The notes: a model not told the origin generated them from the sequence alone. A DNA stretch of 64,000 nt from Microbacterium pullorum (GCF_014836535.1 NZ_JACSQP010000005.1:186001-250000), one strand, 5' to 3'; positions 17,903 through 28,787 are shown, numbered from the stretch's first letter. Numbers and translations are program-made.

Positions 17903-19320
17903 CAGCCGACGGATCCTTCCATGCCCATCTCGATGAGCTTGTTCAGCTCGAGGGCGTATTCCATGGGCAGTTCACGGGCGATCGGCTCGATGAAGCCGCG
18001 GACGATCATCGCCATGGCCTCGTCTTCCGGCATGCCACGCGACTGCAGGTAGAACAGCTGCTCTTCACTCACCTTCGACACCGTGGCCTCGTGACCGAGC
18101 TGCACGTCGTCGACGCGGATGTCGATGGCGGGGTAGGTGTCCGACCGAGACTTGGTGTCCACCAGCAGCGCGTCGCAGCGCACCGTGTTGGCGGAGTGGT
18201 GGGCGTTGGCATCCACCCGCACCTCACCGCGGTAGCCGGCGCGACCACCGCCGCGGGCGATGGACTTGGAGATGATCGACGACTGCGTGTAGGGCGCCAT
18301 GTGGATCATCTTGGCGCCGGCATCCTGATGCTGGCCGGGGCCGGCGAAGGCGACCGAGAGGGTCTCACCCTTGGCGTGCTCGCCCACGAGGAAGATCGAG
18401 GGGTACTTCATCGTCACCTTGGAGCCGATGTTGCCGTCGACCCATTCCATGGTCGCGCCTTCGTGGGCGATGGCCCGCTTGGTGACCAGGTTGTAGACGT
18501 TGGTCGACCAGTTCTGGATCGTCGTGTACCGCACGCGGGCGTTCTTCTTCACGATGATCTCGACGACCGCGGAGTGCAGCGAGTCGGACTGGTAGATCGG
18601 GGCGGTGCAGCCCTCGATGTAGTGCACGTAGGAGTCTTCGTCCGCGATGATCAGGGTCCGCTCGAACTGACCCATGTTCTCGGTGTTGATGCGGAAGTAC
18701 GCCTGCAGCGGGATGTCGACGTGCACGCCCTTGGGGACGTACACGAACGAGCCGCCCGACCAGACAGCCGTGTTCAGCGCGGCGAACTTGTTGTCGCCGG
18801 AGGGGATGACGGTGCCGAAGTACTCCTCGAAGAACTCCGGGTGCTCGCGCAGCGCCGTATCGGTGTCCATGAAGATGACACCCTGGGCCTCGAGGTCCTC
18901 GCGGATCTGGTGGTACACCACCTCGGACTCGTACTGCGCGGCGACGCCGGCGACCAGGCGCTGGCGCTCCGCCTCGGGGATGCCGAGGCGCTCGTACGTG
19001 TTCTTGATGTCATCCGGGAGGTCTTCCCAGGTCTGCGCCTGCTTCTCGGTGGAGCGCACGAAGTACTTGATGTTGTCGAAGTCGATGTCGCTGAGGTCGG
19101 CACCCCAGGTCGGCATGGGCTTGCGATCGAACAGCTGCAGCGCCTTCAGGCGGTTCTTGAGCATCCACTCGGGCTCAGCCTTGAGAGCGGAGATGTCACG
19201 CACCACCGCTTCACTGAGGCCTCGCCTGGCGGTGGCGCCGGCGGCGTCGGGATCGTGCCAGCCGAACTCGTACACCCCCAGCCCATCGAGCTCGGGACGG
19301 TCGATCAGCACATCCGACAT
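17902..19320 (-). CDS. sufB: Fe-S cluster assembly protein SufB
   Basis: A 472-residue SufB, first gene of the operon. Family stretches include [22 protein letters not shown] in shortened form [30 protein letters not shown], and [11 protein letters not shown]; the C-terminus has [20 protein letters not shown] 19320 is preceded by AGAGGAGG. In many actinobacteria a SufR-type repressor precedes sufB and sufS-sufU follow sufC; none of these is here. Confidence 0.95.
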   Translation of the reverse strand: MSDVLIDRPELDGLGVYEFGWHDPDAAGATARRGLSEAVVRDISALKAEPEWMLKNRLKALQLFDRKPMPTWGADLSDIDFDNIKYFVRSTEKQAQTWEDLPDDIKNTYERLGIPEAERQRLVAGVAAQYESEVVYHQIREDLEAQGVIFMDTDTALREHPEFFEEYFGTVIPSGDNKFAALNTAVWSGGSFVYVPKGVHVDIPLQAYFRINTENMGQFERTLIIADEDSYVHYIEGCTAPIYQSDSLHSAVVEIIVKKNARVRYTTIQNWSTNVYNLVTKRAIAHEGATMEWVDGNIGSKVTMKYPSIFLVGEHAKGETLSVAFAGPGQHQDAGAKMIHMAPYTQSSIISKSIARGGGRAGYRGEVRVDANAHHSANTVRCDALLVDTKSRSDTYPAIDIRVDDVQLGHEATVSKVSEEQLFYLQSRGMPEDEAMAMIVRGFIEPIARELPMEYALELNKLIEMGMEGSVG

Positions 19321-19438
19321 GGTGTTTCCTCCTCTGGGCCGCAACGGTGTCATCCGTCCCGACATTCCCAGCTCCCCCGTGGAGTTCCGAGGGTGGGATG
19401 TCGCTTGCGGGCCCGCTTAACCGGCGCGAAATCGCGCC

Positions 19439-19444
19439 TAGACT
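19439..19444 (+). promoter_or_regulatory. Candidate -10 (TAGACT) for ctaA
   Basis: TAGACT fits TANNNT in the intergenic region between the divergent sufB and ctaA. It would give an untranslated leader of about 120 nt for ctaA. Confidence 0.35.
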
Positions 19445-19570
19445 ATGGGTGATGTCGTCGCTCGCACGCGGCATCCCTACCCCCCGAGTCTACAGGCAAC
19501 GCCGGCACCACGGCATGGCCACGGCGCCCGGCCGATCCGGATCCGGAGCGCTCTCCCAGGAGGCGACGAA

Positions 19571-20557
19571 ATGTCCCATACGGCCGCGACGACCACCGGA
19601 CCCTCCCGGTTCTACAACTGGCTGCCCCGCACGATCGATCGGCGTGTGCGGGTGTTCGCCTGGCTCTCATTCCTGGCCGAGGTGCTCATCATCGCCACCG
19701 GCGGTGCCGTGCGCCTCACGGGCTCCGGGCTCGGCTGCCCCACGTGGCCCACGTGCACGGCCGAATCGCTCGTGAACACGCCGGAGATGGGGATCCACGG
19801 CGTCATCGAGTTCGGCAACCGCACGCTGACGGGACTCGTCGGCATCCTGGCGCTCATCGTCGTCGTGCTCGTGTGGCGCATGCGCGCCGAGCGCCGCGAT
19901 CTGTTCACGCTGGCGCTCATCGTGCTGGGCGGCGTCGTCGCGCAGGCGCTCGTCGGCGGCGTCACGGTGCTCACCGGGCTCAACCCCTTCATCGTGGGCT
20001 TCCACTACGTGTCTTCGCTCACGCTCGTGTGCGTGTGCGCCGCATTCCTGGTGCGCATGAATGCCGCTCCCGGCCCGCGCGAGCGCGCCGTGCCTCGCTG
20101 GTATGCCATCACGGCACACGTCACGACCCTCGCCCTCGGCGTCACGATCGTCTTCGGCGTGCTCACCACCGGCGCCGGCCCCCACTCGGGCGATGCGGAT
20201 GCCGGGCGCAACGGTTTCAACGCGGAGGTGCTCGAGCATGTGCACGCCTGGCCCGGCTACATCCTCTTCGCTCTCGTGTTGACCCTCACCGTCGTGGCAT
20301 GGCTGCGCCACCTCCCCACCCGCACCTGGACCACCACGCTGCTGGGTGTCGTGCTGGTGCAGGTCGCGGTGGGCCTCTACCAAGCACGCAACGGCCTGCC
20401 GGAGCTGGCCGTGGGCGTGCACATGGTGCTCGCCGCGCTGGCTGCGGCCACCATGACCGCCGTCGTCCTGCATCTGAAGGCGCCCCGTACCGCGAGCCTG
20501 GGAGGCGGTGCCGGAGCGTCGGACCCGGCCTTCGCCGCGCGCACAGCACACTCATAG
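19571..20557 (+). CDS. ctaA: Heme A synthase, COX15/CtaA family
   Basis: A 328-residue membrane protein with about eight helices that would oxidize heme O to heme A for cytochrome aa3 oxidase. It has the family block GGAVRLTGSGLGCPTWPTC (key residues: the Cys pair and the RLTGSG turn), heme-ligand histidines in GVIEFGNR...GFHYVSS and VLEHVHAW...VGVHMVLA. ATG 19571 follows AGGAGG at 19558-19563. Divergent from sufB. The matching ctaB lies 2 kb downstream on the other strand. Confidence 0.92.
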   Translation: MSHTAATTTGPSRFYNWLPRTIDRRVRVFAWLSFLAEVLIIATGGAVRLTGSGLGCPTWPTCTAESLVNTPEMGIHGVIEFGNRTLTGLVGILALIVVVLVWRMRAERRDLFTLALIVLGGVVAQALVGGVTVLTGLNPFIVGFHYVSSLTLVCVCAAFLVRMNAAPGPRERAVPRWYAITAHVTTLALGVTIVFGVLTTGAGPHSGDADAGRNGFNAEVLEHVHAWPGYILFALVLTLTVVAWLRHLPTRTWTTTLLGVVLVQVAVGLYQARNGLPELAVGVHMVLAALAAATMTAVVLHLKAPRTASLGGGAGASDPAFAARTAHS

Positions 20558-20641
20558 GCCGCACATCGCGTGCACCAGGGTGACTGGTGCAGGGTGTTAG
20601 ACCGTGGCGGAATGCGCCGCGTCCCCGAGTCAAGGAGCAGA

Positions 20642-21178
20642 ATGTCCTCTCGTCCCCGCCTCGTCCGCAGCATCCCCTTCTGGGGTCTGATCGCAGGATC
20701 GCTGGCCAGCGGCATCGCCGGCACCATGATCTTGACGGACCGGCTCGGCACCATGGCGTCGGCTCTGACCGATGGCACCGCGACCGGCATCGAGGTCTAC
20801 GTGGGCCAGATCGAGGCCGTCTTCGGCGCGATCCTCGTCGGCGCCGGCATCGTCGGGCTGGCTCTGGCTCTCACCGTCGCCTCCCTGCGTTCGTTCGTGC
20901 CCTCGGCTCCCGCCGCTGTGCCGGTGGAATCGGCCGCGCCCGTCGCGGCCGCCGCGCCGGGTACTTCGTCCGCGCTGGTGGAGTCGACCGAGTCGGCCAC
21001 GCCGTCCGCCCCGGTTGAGTCGGCTGCGCCGGTGGAGTCCGCCGCCCCGGTTGAGTCCGCCGCCCCGGTCGAGTCGGCCGCGCCGGTGGCTCCGGCCGCG
21101 TCGCCCGACGGCACCGCCGCGCCGGCGAGCCCGACCGCCGACGACGCCGAGCCCGCCACCGACGAGCCGCGCAACTGA
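20642..21178 (+). CDS. Small membrane protein with VESAAP repeats
   Basis: A 178-residue protein I cannot assign. It starts SSRPRLVRSIPFW and has two hydrophobic segments (residues about 12-30 and 58-85), followed by a long tail rich in Ala, Pro, Ser, Glu and Val in which VESAAP occurs at least four times in tandem. The tail is probably disordered and faces one side of the membrane. AAGGAG precedes the ATG. A large hairpin lies immediately after its stop. Confidence 0.6.
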   Translation: MSSRPRLVRSIPFWGLIAGSLASGIAGTMILTDRLGTMASALTDGTATGIEVYVGQIEAVFGAILVGAGIVGLALALTVASLRSFVPSAPAAVPVESAAPVAAAAPGTSSALVESTESATPSAPVESAAPVESAAPVESAAPVESAAPVAPAASPDGTAAPASPTADDAEPATDEPRN

Positions 21179-21184
21179 TCCCCG

Positions 21185-21268
21185 CGCCACGTCTTCGGAG
21201 ATCGCCCTATTCTCGGACCCGGGTTCCCGGTGGCATCCGAGCGAGGGCTGATCTCCGAAGACGTGGCG
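21185..21268. terminator. Long nested hairpin between convergent genes
   Basis: A perfect 19-bp inverted repeat, CGCCACGTCTTCGGAGATC (21185-21203) with its complement at 21250-21268, encloses further pairs GCCC/GGGC and CTCGG/CCGAG. It sits between the stops of the membrane protein (21178) and the DUF559 gene (21280), as expected for a two-way terminator. Its arms (CTTCGGAGATC) and inner TCGGA...TCCGA also match the repeat elements at 12 kb and 22 kb, so it may belong to that family. Confidence 0.7.
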
Positions 21269-21279
21269 TGGTCTTGTTC

Positions 21280-22137
21280 TCACGCTGCACGGTGGAGCCC
21301 CTGCCCGACGGCACGTGAGATGAGGTCCTGGACGGCCGGCCAGTCATCGAGCACCTGCTCGTACGTCACCCGGATGACGTGATAGCCCTGCAGCATCAGC
21401 GCCGCGTCGTGCGCGACGTCGCTCGCGCGCTGACCGCCGATGTGCTGTCGCCCGTCGATCTGCACCACCAGTCGTCGCCCGATCAGAAAGTCGACGCGGT
21501 GGCCCAGAATCCACGCCTGCGGCACGATACGCACCCGCAGCCAGCGCAACCGCACCGAGAAGATCGTCTCCAGCCCTGAACCGGCATAGCTCTGCGCCGC
21601 ATCCAGCAGCCGCCGCGCCGTCGTGTCCAGCGGCAGGCGGGTGAGCTCATCCCGCACAGCGCGTCCCTGCGCGAGAGCCGATTCCCACACCGCCAGCGCC
21701 ACCTCGTGCGGTTGGCAGTGCGCCACGAGCGTCAGCACGTTCTCGATCGGATCCACGAGGGCATCCGGATGCCGCGGCACGAGCGGCGCCGCCCAATGCA
21801 CGTGCGCCCGCGCGGACTTGCGTCCCGATGCATGCGGGTCGGCCGCCACGTGCGGTCGGTCTTCGCGCAGCACCCACAGTCCCAGGCGTCGTGCCTGCGT
21901 GAGACACGACAGCACGACACCGCCACGTGCCGCCGCGACGAGCTCGGCATCGGCGCCGGGCAACGCCACCCAATCGCGCCGCACGGGCACGAGCAGTCCG
22001 CGCTCCGCCGCCACCCGGATGCAGTACCGCGACCAACCCGCCCTCCGCAGCGCGGCTACACGAGCGACGCCGCCCTGCGCACCGATGTGCGCGCACAGCG
22101 CCCGCAGCCCCCTCTCGACCCGCATCGTCGTCGCCAT
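21280..22137 (-). CDS. DUF559 protein with N-terminal AbiEi-like winged helix
   Basis: A 285-residue protein. Residues about 15-55 (GVARVAALRRAGWSR, then GLLVPVRRDWVAL) resemble the winged-helix start of AbiEi-type antitoxins. The C-terminal 100 residues match DUF559, a Vsr-like endonuclease fold: HRVDFLIG, LVVQIDGRQHI, then YHVIRVTYEQVL. The usual EIDG is QIDG here, which may alter metal binding. Such proteins are common and solitary in actinobacteria; no toxin or methyltransferase is adjacent. Start ATG 22137 is chosen from homology of the N-terminus; the binding site is weak. Confidence 0.65.
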   Translation of the reverse strand: MATTMRVERGLRALCAHIGAQGGVARVAALRRAGWSRYCIRVAAERGLLVPVRRDWVALPGADAELVAAARGGVVLSCLTQARRLGLWVLREDRPHVAADPHASGRKSARAHVHWAAPLVPRHPDALVDPIENVLTLVAHCQPHEVALAVWESALAQGRAVRDELTRLPLDTTARRLLDAAQSYAGSGLETIFSVRLRWLRVRIVPQAWILGHRVDFLIGRRLVVQIDGRQHIGGQRASDVAHDAALMLQGYHVIRVTYEQVLDDWPAVQDLISRAVGQGLHRAA

Positions 22138-22232
22138 GCCCCCACCCTGCCCCGAGGCGACGCTCCCCCGCGGCGACGAACACCCGATCCGTGGACGATC
22201 CGGCGCTACTCGCACCCTGTGGAGGAGACATC

Positions 22233-22594
22233 CACGGCGCGGCCGCGCGAGCCGCCATCCGATCCCCCGTCGCCACAACATCGGGGATCGCCACGATCTC
22301 GGAGGCGAACCGGCATCCCGATCCGGAATACCGCCGATCCCCGAAGAACCGGCGACGGGATGCCGCGGCAAGGGAGCCCGGATACCGGAGCCACAGAAGC
22401 CCGGCGACGGTATGCCGCCCGCTACCAGGGAGCGGGCCGCGCCCCCACGGCGCGGCCGCGCGAGCAGCGTGCGGCCGCGCGAGCGGGCATCCGATCCCCG
22501 TCACCAGAACACCGGGGATCGCCACCATCTCGGAGGCGAACCGGCATCCCGGTCCGGAATACCGCCGATCCCCGAAGAACCGGCGACGGATGCC
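22233..22594. repeat. Two further copies of the nested inverted-repeat element
   Basis: The 653 bases between the DUF559 gene and ctaB contain no credible gene. Two copies lie at 22233-22364 and 22446-22594; over an 81-bp core they differ at about four positions. Both carry CGGGGATCGCCAC, the inner TCGGAG...TCCGGA, then GATCCCCGAAGAACCGGCGACGG and end in GATGCC. The right half matches the four copies at 12 kb. A preceding block CACGGCGCGGCCGCGCGAGC is also shared by the two. Confidence 0.8.
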
Positions 22595-22772
22595 CGGCGA
22601 AGGCGCCCGGATGCCGGCGCCCGAATGCCGGCGACGGATGCCCGGCGACGGATGCCCGGCGAAGGCGCGCGGGTGCCGGCGCCCGAATGCCGGCGACGGA
22701 GGCCCGGCGACGGATGCCCGGATGCCGAGGCCCGGATGCCGGGCCCGGCTGAGGCGCCCGGAATGCGGCGAC
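22581..22772. repeat. Degenerate short tandem repeats (GACGGATGCCCGGC-like)
   Basis: Following directly on the second repeat copy, about 190 bases are built from imperfect units such as CCGGCGACGGATGC, CGGCGAAGGCGC and GGCGCCCGAATG, in no open frame with coding character. It ends just before the ctaB stop codon. It looks like slippage growth of the repeat's 3' end. Confidence 0.7.
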
Positions 22773-22790
22773 CGCCGCGCGGGTCGGACT

Positions 22791-23726
22791 CTAGAAGGGA
22801 AGCAGCGGGTCGACCGCGATCGCGAGGAACAGCAGCGTCAGGTATGTGATGGAGGCGTGGAACACGCGCATCGGCTTGGGCTCGGTGCCGCGCACCGCAC
22901 GGTTGTAGAGCACGTGCGACTCGTACACGAACCAGCCGCCGAAGACGAGGGCGGACACTGTGTAGACCAGGCCCATCCCGGCGACGGGGATCAGCAGCAG
23001 CGAGCAGGCGACCGTGGCCCACGCGTACAGGATCACCTGCAAGCCCACCTGTGTGCCGTTGCGGGTCGCGCCGAGCATCGGCACCTCGACCCCGGCGTAG
23101 TCGCCCTTGTACTTCATCGACAGTGGCCAGTAGTGCGGCGGCGTCCACAGGAACACCAGCGCGAACAGGATGATCGGGCTCCACCCGATCGAACCGGTGA
23201 CCGCAGACCAGCCGATGAGCACGGGGAAGCACCCCGCGATGCCGCCCCACACGATGTTCTGCTCGGTGCGGCGCTTGAGGATCATCGTGTAGATCACGAC
23301 GTAGAAGAAGATCGCAACGGCCGACAGCGCTGCGGCCACCCAGTTCGTCGTGAACAGCAGCCAGACGGTGGATACCACCGCCAGCGTCCACGAGAAGATG
23401 AGGGCCGCGCGGGGCGTGATCTCGCCGGTGACGAGGGGGCGACCGGCGGTGCGCTTCATGTGCGCGTCCATGTCGCGGTCGAGGTACATGTTGAACGCGG
23501 CGGCGGAACCGGCGCTCATCGAGCCGCCGATCACGGTGGCGAGCACCAGCCAGATGTCGGGAAAACCGCCGGCCGCGAGGATCATGACCGGCACGGTCGT
23601 CACCAGAAGCAGCTCGAGCACGCGCGGCTTGGTCAACGCGACGTAGGCGCGGAGGGTGCTGCCGAACGAGCGTGCCGTCGTACGCACACCGCTCGACGTC
23701 GTCGTGATGTTCATTTCCCCCGCCAT
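22791..23726 (-). CDS. ctaB: Protoheme IX farnesyltransferase (heme O synthase)
   Basis: A 311-residue UbiA-family membrane prenyltransferase that adds a farnesyl group to heme B to make heme O. Motifs: [10 protein letters not shown], the prenyl-diphosphate motif [18 protein letters not shown], and the second Asp-rich region replaced by the heme-specific [12 protein letters not shown]; then [11 protein letters not shown]. About nine helices. Start may be ATG 23726 or ATG 23714; both have poor spacing to a purine stretch. Divergent from tkt, the common actinobacterial order. Confidence 0.93.
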   Translation of the reverse strand: MAGEMNITTTSSGVRTTARSFGSTLRAYVALTKPRVLELLLVTTVPVMILAAGGFPDIWLVLATVIGGSMSAGSAAAFNMYLDRDMDAHMKRTAGRPLVTGEITPRAALIFSWTLAVVSTVWLLFTTNWVAAALSAVAIFFYVVIYTMILKRRTEQNIVWGGIAGCFPVLIGWSAVTGSIGWSPIILFALVFLWTPPHYWPLSMKYKGDYAGVEVPMLGATRNGTQVGLQVILYAWATVACSLLLIPVAGMGLVYTVSALVFGGWFVYESHVLYNRAVRGTEPKPMRVFHASITYLTLLFLAIAVDPLLPF

Positions 23727-23950
23727 CGCCTTCTGCTGCCGCCCCAGTCTATGCCATGACCTTCAGCCGCCGATCGGCTCGCGCGCGTGCGCGTCGGTCA
23801 CGCGACGACCTCTATGACGCCCCGTCGGACACCACTTCGGTATGCTGGGCAGACACGCGCGCCAGTGCCGTCGACCCCCTCACCCTCTGCTTATCGCGGG
23901 CTGCGGACGGGCTTTCGCACCACGCGCATCCCCTCGAGAAAGGCGACCGA

Positions 23951-26050
23951 GTGTCGGAGTTGCAGTGGGACGAGATCGATCGGCGCGCGGTGGATACCGC
24001 TCGTGTGCTGGCAGCAGACGCCGTCGAGAAGGTAGGCAACGGCCACCCCGGCACCGCGATGAGCCTCGCGCCGGCGGCGTACCTGCTCTACCAGCGGGTG
24101 ATGCGCCACGACCCGACCGACGCCGACTGGCTCGGCCGTGACCGTTTCATCCTGTCGGTGGGGCACTCCTCGCTCACGCAGTATGTACAGCTCTACCTCG
24201 GCGGGTTCGGTCTCGAACTCGACGACCTGAAGTCGCTGCGCACGTGGGGATCGAAGACCCCCGGCCACCCCGAGTACGGTCACACCGCGGGCGTGGAGAT
24301 CACCACCGGCCCGCTCGGCCAGGGCCTGGCATCGGCCGTGGGTTTCGCGTACGCCGCTCGCTACGAGCGCGGCCTGTTCGACCCCGAAGCACCCGCCGGA
24401 CAGTCACCGTTCGACCACTTCGTGTACGTGATCGCCGGCGACGGCGACCTGCAGGAGGGGGTCACCAGCGAGGCGTCGTCGCTCGCCGGACACCAGCAGC
24501 TGGGCAACCTGATCGCGATCTACGACTCCAACCAGATCTCGATCGAGGACGACACCAACGTCGCCTTCACCGAAGACGTCGCCGCGCGCTACGAGGCGTA
24601 CGGCTGGCACGTGCAGACGGTCGACTGGAAGCGCACCGGGGAGTACGTCGAGGACGTCGCCGAACTGTACGCCGCGATCGAGGCGGCCAAGGGCGAGACC
24701 GACAAGCCGTCGCTGATCATCCTCAAGACGATCATCGGGTGGCCGGCCCCCGGCAAGCAGAACACCGGCAAGATCCACGGCTCCGCCCTCGGCGCCGACG
24801 AGCTGGCCGCGACCAAGAAGGTGCTCGGCTTCGACCCCGAGCAGTCCTTCGTGGTGGCCGACGACGTCATCGAGCGCACCCGCTCGCTCGCTGAGCGCGC
24901 CGCCACCGAGCGCGCCGCCTGGCAGCAGGCGTTCGACGCATGGGCCGAGGCCAACCCCGAGCGCAAGGCGCTGCTGGACCGCCTCGAGGCTCACGAACTC
25001 CCCGCCGACATCGCCGATGCCCTCCCCTCGTTCGAGGCCGGCAAGGACGTCTCCACCCGCGCGGCATCGGGACTGGTCATCAACGCCCTCGCCGCCGAGC
25101 TCCCCGAGCTCTGGGGCGGATCGGCCGACCTCGCCGAGTCGAACCTCACCACCATCAAGAAGGCGAAGAGCTTCATCCCCGCCGAGTGGTCCACCCACGA
25201 GTGGTCCGGCTCGCCCTACGGCCGCGTGCTGCACTTCGGCATCCGCGAGCACGCCATGGGCGCGATCATCAACGGCATCAAGCTGCACGGTCCCACCCGG
25301 CCGTTCGGCGGCACGTTCCTCATCTTCAGCGACTACATGCGCCCCGCGGTGCGTCTGGCCGCACTGATGGACGTGCCCTCGATCTTCGTGTGGACCCATG
25401 ACTCCGTCGCCCTCGGTGAGGACGGCCCCACCCACCAGCCGATCGAGCAGCTGGCGACGCTTCGCGCCATCCCCAACTTCACGGTCGTGCGCCCGGCGGA
25501 TGCCAACGAGACCGCCGCGGCGTGGCTCGAGATCCTGCGCCGCCAGGGCGGCCCCACAGGCATCGCGCTGACCCGTCAGAACATCCCGGTGTTCGACCGC
25601 GGCACCGGCGACGCCGAGGGCGATGTGTTCGCCTCGGCCGATGGCGTCGCCAAGGGGGCGTACATCCTCGCGGAGGCGCCGGGCGGCACGCCCGACGTCA
25701 TCCTCGTCGCCACCGGCTCCGAGGTGCAGCTGGCCGTCGCCGCCCGCGAGACGCTCGCCGCCGACGGCATCAACGCGCGCGTCGTGTCGGCCCCGTCGCT
25801 GGAGTGGTTCGCCGAGCAGGATGCCGCCTACCGCGAGCACGTGCTGCCGGCCGCCGTGAAGGCCCGCGTCTCGGTGGAGGCCGGTTCCGCCCTCACCTGG
25901 CGCGGCATCGTCGGTGACGCCGGCCGGTCGGTCGCGATCGACCACTTCGGCGCCTCCGCCGACTACAAGACCCTGTTCGAGAAGTTCGGCATCACCGCCG
26001 AGGCCGTCGTCAACGCGGCGCGCGAGACGCTCAAGGAGACCCACGCATGA
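23951..26050 (+). CDS. tkt: Transketolase
   Basis: A 699-residue transketolase that moves two-carbon units between pentose and hexose phosphates with thiamine diphosphate. Seen: [21 protein letters not shown], the cofactor motif GDGDLQEG...SNQISI, and in the second half FGIREHAMG and [19 protein letters not shown] 23951 follows AGAAAGG; the open frame upstream is not coding in character. A TATGCT -10 candidate lies at 23841-23846. First gene of the tkt-tal-pgi-zwf-opcA-pgl operon. Confidence 0.95.
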   Translation: MSELQWDEIDRRAVDTARVLAADAVEKVGNGHPGTAMSLAPAAYLLYQRVMRHDPTDADWLGRDRFILSVGHSSLTQYVQLYLGGFGLELDDLKSLRTWGSKTPGHPEYGHTAGVEITTGPLGQGLASAVGFAYAARYERGLFDPEAPAGQSPFDHFVYVIAGDGDLQEGVTSEASSLAGHQQLGNLIAIYDSNQISIEDDTNVAFTEDVAARYEAYGWHVQTVDWKRTGEYVEDVAELYAAIEAAKGETDKPSLIILKTIIGWPAPGKQNTGKIHGSALGADELAATKKVLGFDPEQSFVVADDVIERTRSLAERAATERAAWQQAFDAWAEANPERKALLDRLEAHELPADIADALPSFEAGKDVSTRAASGLVINALAAELPELWGGSADLAESNLTTIKKAKSFIPAEWSTHEWSGSPYGRVLHFGIREHAMGAIINGIKLHGPTRPFGGTFLIFSDYMRPAVRLAALMDVPSIFVWTHDSVALGEDGPTHQPIEQLATLRAIPNFTVVRPADANETAAAWLEILRRQGGPTGIALTRQNIPVFDRGTGDAEGDVFASADGVAKGAYILAEAPGGTPDVILVATGSEVQLAVAARETLAADGINARVVSAPSLEWFAEQDAAYREHVLPAAVKARVSVEAGSALTWRGIVGDAGRSVAIDHFGASADYKTLFEKFGITAEAVVNAARETLKETHA

Positions 26051-27162
26051 CCACCCCCACCGCCCGACTGTCCGCGGCCGGCGTCAGCATCTGGCTCGAT
26101 GACCTCTCCCGCCAGCGCATCACCACCGGAAACCTGCAGGCTCTGATCGAGTCCCGTGACGTCGTCGGGGTCACCACGAACCCGACGATCTTCCAGGGCG
26201 CGATCTCGGCCGGCATCGGCTACGAAGAGGCCATCGCCGCGCAGGCCGCCGCCGGCGCGTCGGCTGACGACACGATCTTCGCGCTCACCACCACCGACGT
26301 GCGCGATGCGTGCGACATCTTCCGCCCGATCTACGACGCGACCCGGGGCGTCGACGGTCGCGTGTCGATCGAGGTCTCCCCCGAGCTCGCACACGACACC
26401 GCGGCGACCGTGGCGCAGGCCAAGGAACTGCACGCGGCCGTCGACCGCCCGAACGTGCTCATCAAGATCCCCGCCACCAAGGCGGGGCTGCCCGCCATCA
26501 CCGAGGCCATCGCGGCGGGCATCTCGGTCAACGTGACGCTGATCTTCTCGCTCGAGCGCTACAACGACGTCATCGACGCGTACCTCGCGGGGCTCGAGCA
26601 GGCGCGCGCCGCCGGTATCGACCTGTCCGGCATCCACTCGGTCGCCTCGTTCTTCGTCTCACGCGTGGACACCGAGGTCGACAAGCGTCTCACCGACATC
26701 GGCTCCGACGCGGCCCTCGCACTGAAGTCGAAGGCCGCCATCGCCAACGCGCGCCTGGCGTACGAGCTGTTCGAGAAGAAGTTCGCCGAGCAGCGCGCGC
26801 AGGACCTGGTGGCCCTCGGCGCCAACGTGCAGCGGCCGCTGTGGGCCTCGACCGGCGTGAAGGACCCGGCACTGCCGGACACCCTCTACGTCACCGAGCT
26901 CGTCGCTTCCGGCACCGTGAACACCATGCCCGAGAAGACGCTGCAGGCGACGTTCGACCACGCCGAGGTCACCGGCGACACCATCACCGGCGCCTACGCC
27001 GACGCGCACCGCGTGTTCGACGAGCTCGCCGCGATCGGCATCGACCTGGTCGATGTCACCCAGGTGCTCGAAGACGAAGGCGTGGAGAAGTTCATCGCCT
27101 CGTGGCACGACCTTCAGGGCACGGTCGCCGCGGCGCTCGAAGGGGCGAAGGCGCGGGCATGA
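26047..27162 (+). CDS. tal: Transaldolase
   Basis: A 371-residue transaldolase of the large actinobacterial type, which transfers a dihydroxyacetone unit in the non-oxidative pentose-phosphate branch. [10 protein letters not shown] is at 41-50, the Schiff-base lysine is Lys140 in [11 protein letters not shown], and [12 protein letters not shown] appears as [13 protein letters not shown] further on. Four-base ATGA overlaps join it to tkt and to pgi. Confidence 0.94.
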   Translation: MTTPTARLSAAGVSIWLDDLSRQRITTGNLQALIESRDVVGVTTNPTIFQGAISAGIGYEEAIAAQAAAGASADDTIFALTTTDVRDACDIFRPIYDATRGVDGRVSIEVSPELAHDTAATVAQAKELHAAVDRPNVLIKIPATKAGLPAITEAIAAGISVNVTLIFSLERYNDVIDAYLAGLEQARAAGIDLSGIHSVASFFVSRVDTEVDKRLTDIGSDAALALKSKAAIANARLAYELFEKKFAEQRAQDLVALGANVQRPLWASTGVKDPALPDTLYVTELVASGTVNTMPEKTLQATFDHAEVTGDTITGAYADAHRVFDELAAIGIDLVDVTQVLEDEGVEKFIASWHDLQGTVAAALEGAKARA

Positions 27163-28787
27163 GCTTCGACATCCGGGTCACCGGGCACGCCAAGGCCACG
27201 GTCGAGCAGACCCTTCCCGATCTCGTCGGCAGCCTCATCGCCAGCGGCATCACCGCCGGCGACGGGAGCCTGTGGGGTCCGGATGCCGAAGCCGAAGCAT
27301 CCCGGCGCCTCGGGTGGGTGCAGGCGGTCACCGTCTCACGCCCGCTCGTCCCCGAGATCCTGGCGCTCCGCGACGAGCTCACCGCCCGCGGCATCACGCG
27401 CGTGGTGCTCGCCGGCATGGGCGGGTCGTCGCTGGCTCCCGAGGTGATCGCGCAGACCAGCGGCGTGCCGCTGGTGATCCTCGACTCCACCGCGCCCGGC
27501 CAGGTGCTGGCCGCGATCGACGGCGACAGCGAGACCGGGGGTCTGGCCGAGACGGTGCTCGTGGTGTCGTCCAAGTCCGGCTCCACCGTAGAGACCGACT
27601 CCGCCAAGCGCGCCTTCGAGGCGGCGTGGCGGGATCTCGGCATCGACCCCGCGGAGCACATCGTCGTCGTCACCGATCCCGGTTCGCCGCTGGATCGGTC
27701 GGCCCGCGCCGACGGCTACCGTGTCTTCAACGCCGACCCCACCGTCGGCGGCCGCTACTCGGCGCTCACCGCTTTCGGCCTGGTCCCCACGGGCCTGGCC
27801 GGGGTCGACATCGAGGAGCTGCTCACCGAGGCCGAGGCGACGCTGCTGGAAGTGGCGATCGACAGCCCGGAGAACCCGGCCCTGGTGCTGGCCGCGGCGA
27901 TCGCCGGCGGTACCCCGCTCCGCGACAAGCTCGGCCTCATCAGCGACGGCACCCACATCGTGGGCCTGCCGGACTGGATCGAGCAGCTGGTCGCCGAGTC
28001 CACCGGCAAGAACGGCACCGGCATCCTGCCCGTCGTGCTGCTGCCGGTCTCCCCCGAGCTCGAGGCCAAGCCCGCCGATCTGCAGATCCTGCGACTCGTC
28101 GACGAAGCCCATCAGTTCCATCTGTTCGAGCAGCACGAGGGCGAGATCCTCGTGTCGGGCTCGCTCGGGGCGCAGCTGGTGGTCTGGGAGTACGCGACGG
28201 CGATCGCGGGCCGCATCCTCGGCATCGACCCGTTCGACCAGCCCGACGTCGAATCGGCCAAGGCCGCCGCGCGCGGTCTGCTCGATGCCCGCCCCGAACA
28301 GGCGGCACCCGCCTTCGTGCAGGACGGCGTCGAGGTACGCGTCTCCGACCCCGCTCTCGCTGCATCCGGCACCATCGCCGGCGTCCTCGAGGCGCTGTGG
28401 GCGCGCGTCCCCGCCGACGGCTACGTCTCGGTGCAGGCCTACGTCGACCGCCTCGCGCTGTCGACCCTGTCGGGACTGCGCGAAATGGTCGCCGCCGACA
28501 GCGGTCGCCCGACGACCTTCGGGTGGGGTCCGCGCTTCCTGCACTCCGCGGGGCAGTTCCACAAGGGCGGCCCCGCCAACGGCGTGTTCCTGCAGATCCT
28601 CGACGGCGGCGAGATCGACCTCGAGATCCCCGGGCGACCGTTCACCTTCGGTCAGCTCATCCGCGCGCAGGCCGCCGGCGATGCCGCTGTGCTCGCCCAG
28701 ACCCACGGGCGCCCCGTCGTCACACTCACTCTCACCGAACCGCAGGCAGAAGTGCTGACGCTGTTCGAAGCCGTCCTGGAGGACTGA
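27159..28787 (+). CDS. pgi: Glucose-6-phosphate isomerase
   Basis: A 542-residue sugar isomerase-domain protein that interconverts glucose-6-phosphate and fructose-6-phosphate. Visible: [42 protein letters not shown] and [11 protein letters not shown]. This is the divergent actinobacterial Pgi form found between tal and zwf; in some genomes it is fused to transaldolase, whereas here the two are separate genes overlapping by four bases. A second, classical pgi elsewhere in the genome would not be surprising. Confidence 0.88.
   Translation: MSFDIRVTGHAKATVEQTLPDLVGSLIASGITAGDGSLWGPDAEAEASRRLGWVQAVTVSRPLVPEILALRDELTARGITRVVLAGMGGSSLAPEVIAQTSGVPLVILDSTAPGQVLAAIDGDSETGGLAETVLVVSSKSGSTVETDSAKRAFEAAWRDLGIDPAEHIVVVTDPGSPLDRSARADGYRVFNADPTVGGRYSALTAFGLVPTGLAGVDIEELLTEAEATLLEVAIDSPENPALVLAAAIAGGTPLRDKLGLISDGTHIVGLPDWIEQLVAESTGKNGTGILPVVLLPVSPELEAKPADLQILRLVDEAHQFHLFEQHEGEILVSGSLGAQLVVWEYATAIAGRILGIDPFDQPDVESAKAAARGLLDARPEQAAPAFVQDGVEVRVSDPALAASGTIAGVLEALWARVPADGYVSVQAYVDRLALSTLSGLREMVAADSGRPTTFGWGPRFLHSAGQFHKGGPANGVFLQILDGGEIDLEIPGRPFTFGQLIRAQAAGDAAVLAQTHGRPVVTLTLTEPQAEVLTLFEAVLED

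Noticed and set aside
21280..22137. Complete toxin-antitoxin or restriction system
   Set aside because: Only one gene is present; no toxin, methyltransferase or partner lies next to it.
26310..28787. Transaldolase/glucose-6-phosphate isomerase fusion
   Set aside because: The frame of pgi is open back through tal, but tal is read in another frame with its own stop and pgi has an ATG in an ATGA overlap, so these are two proteins.
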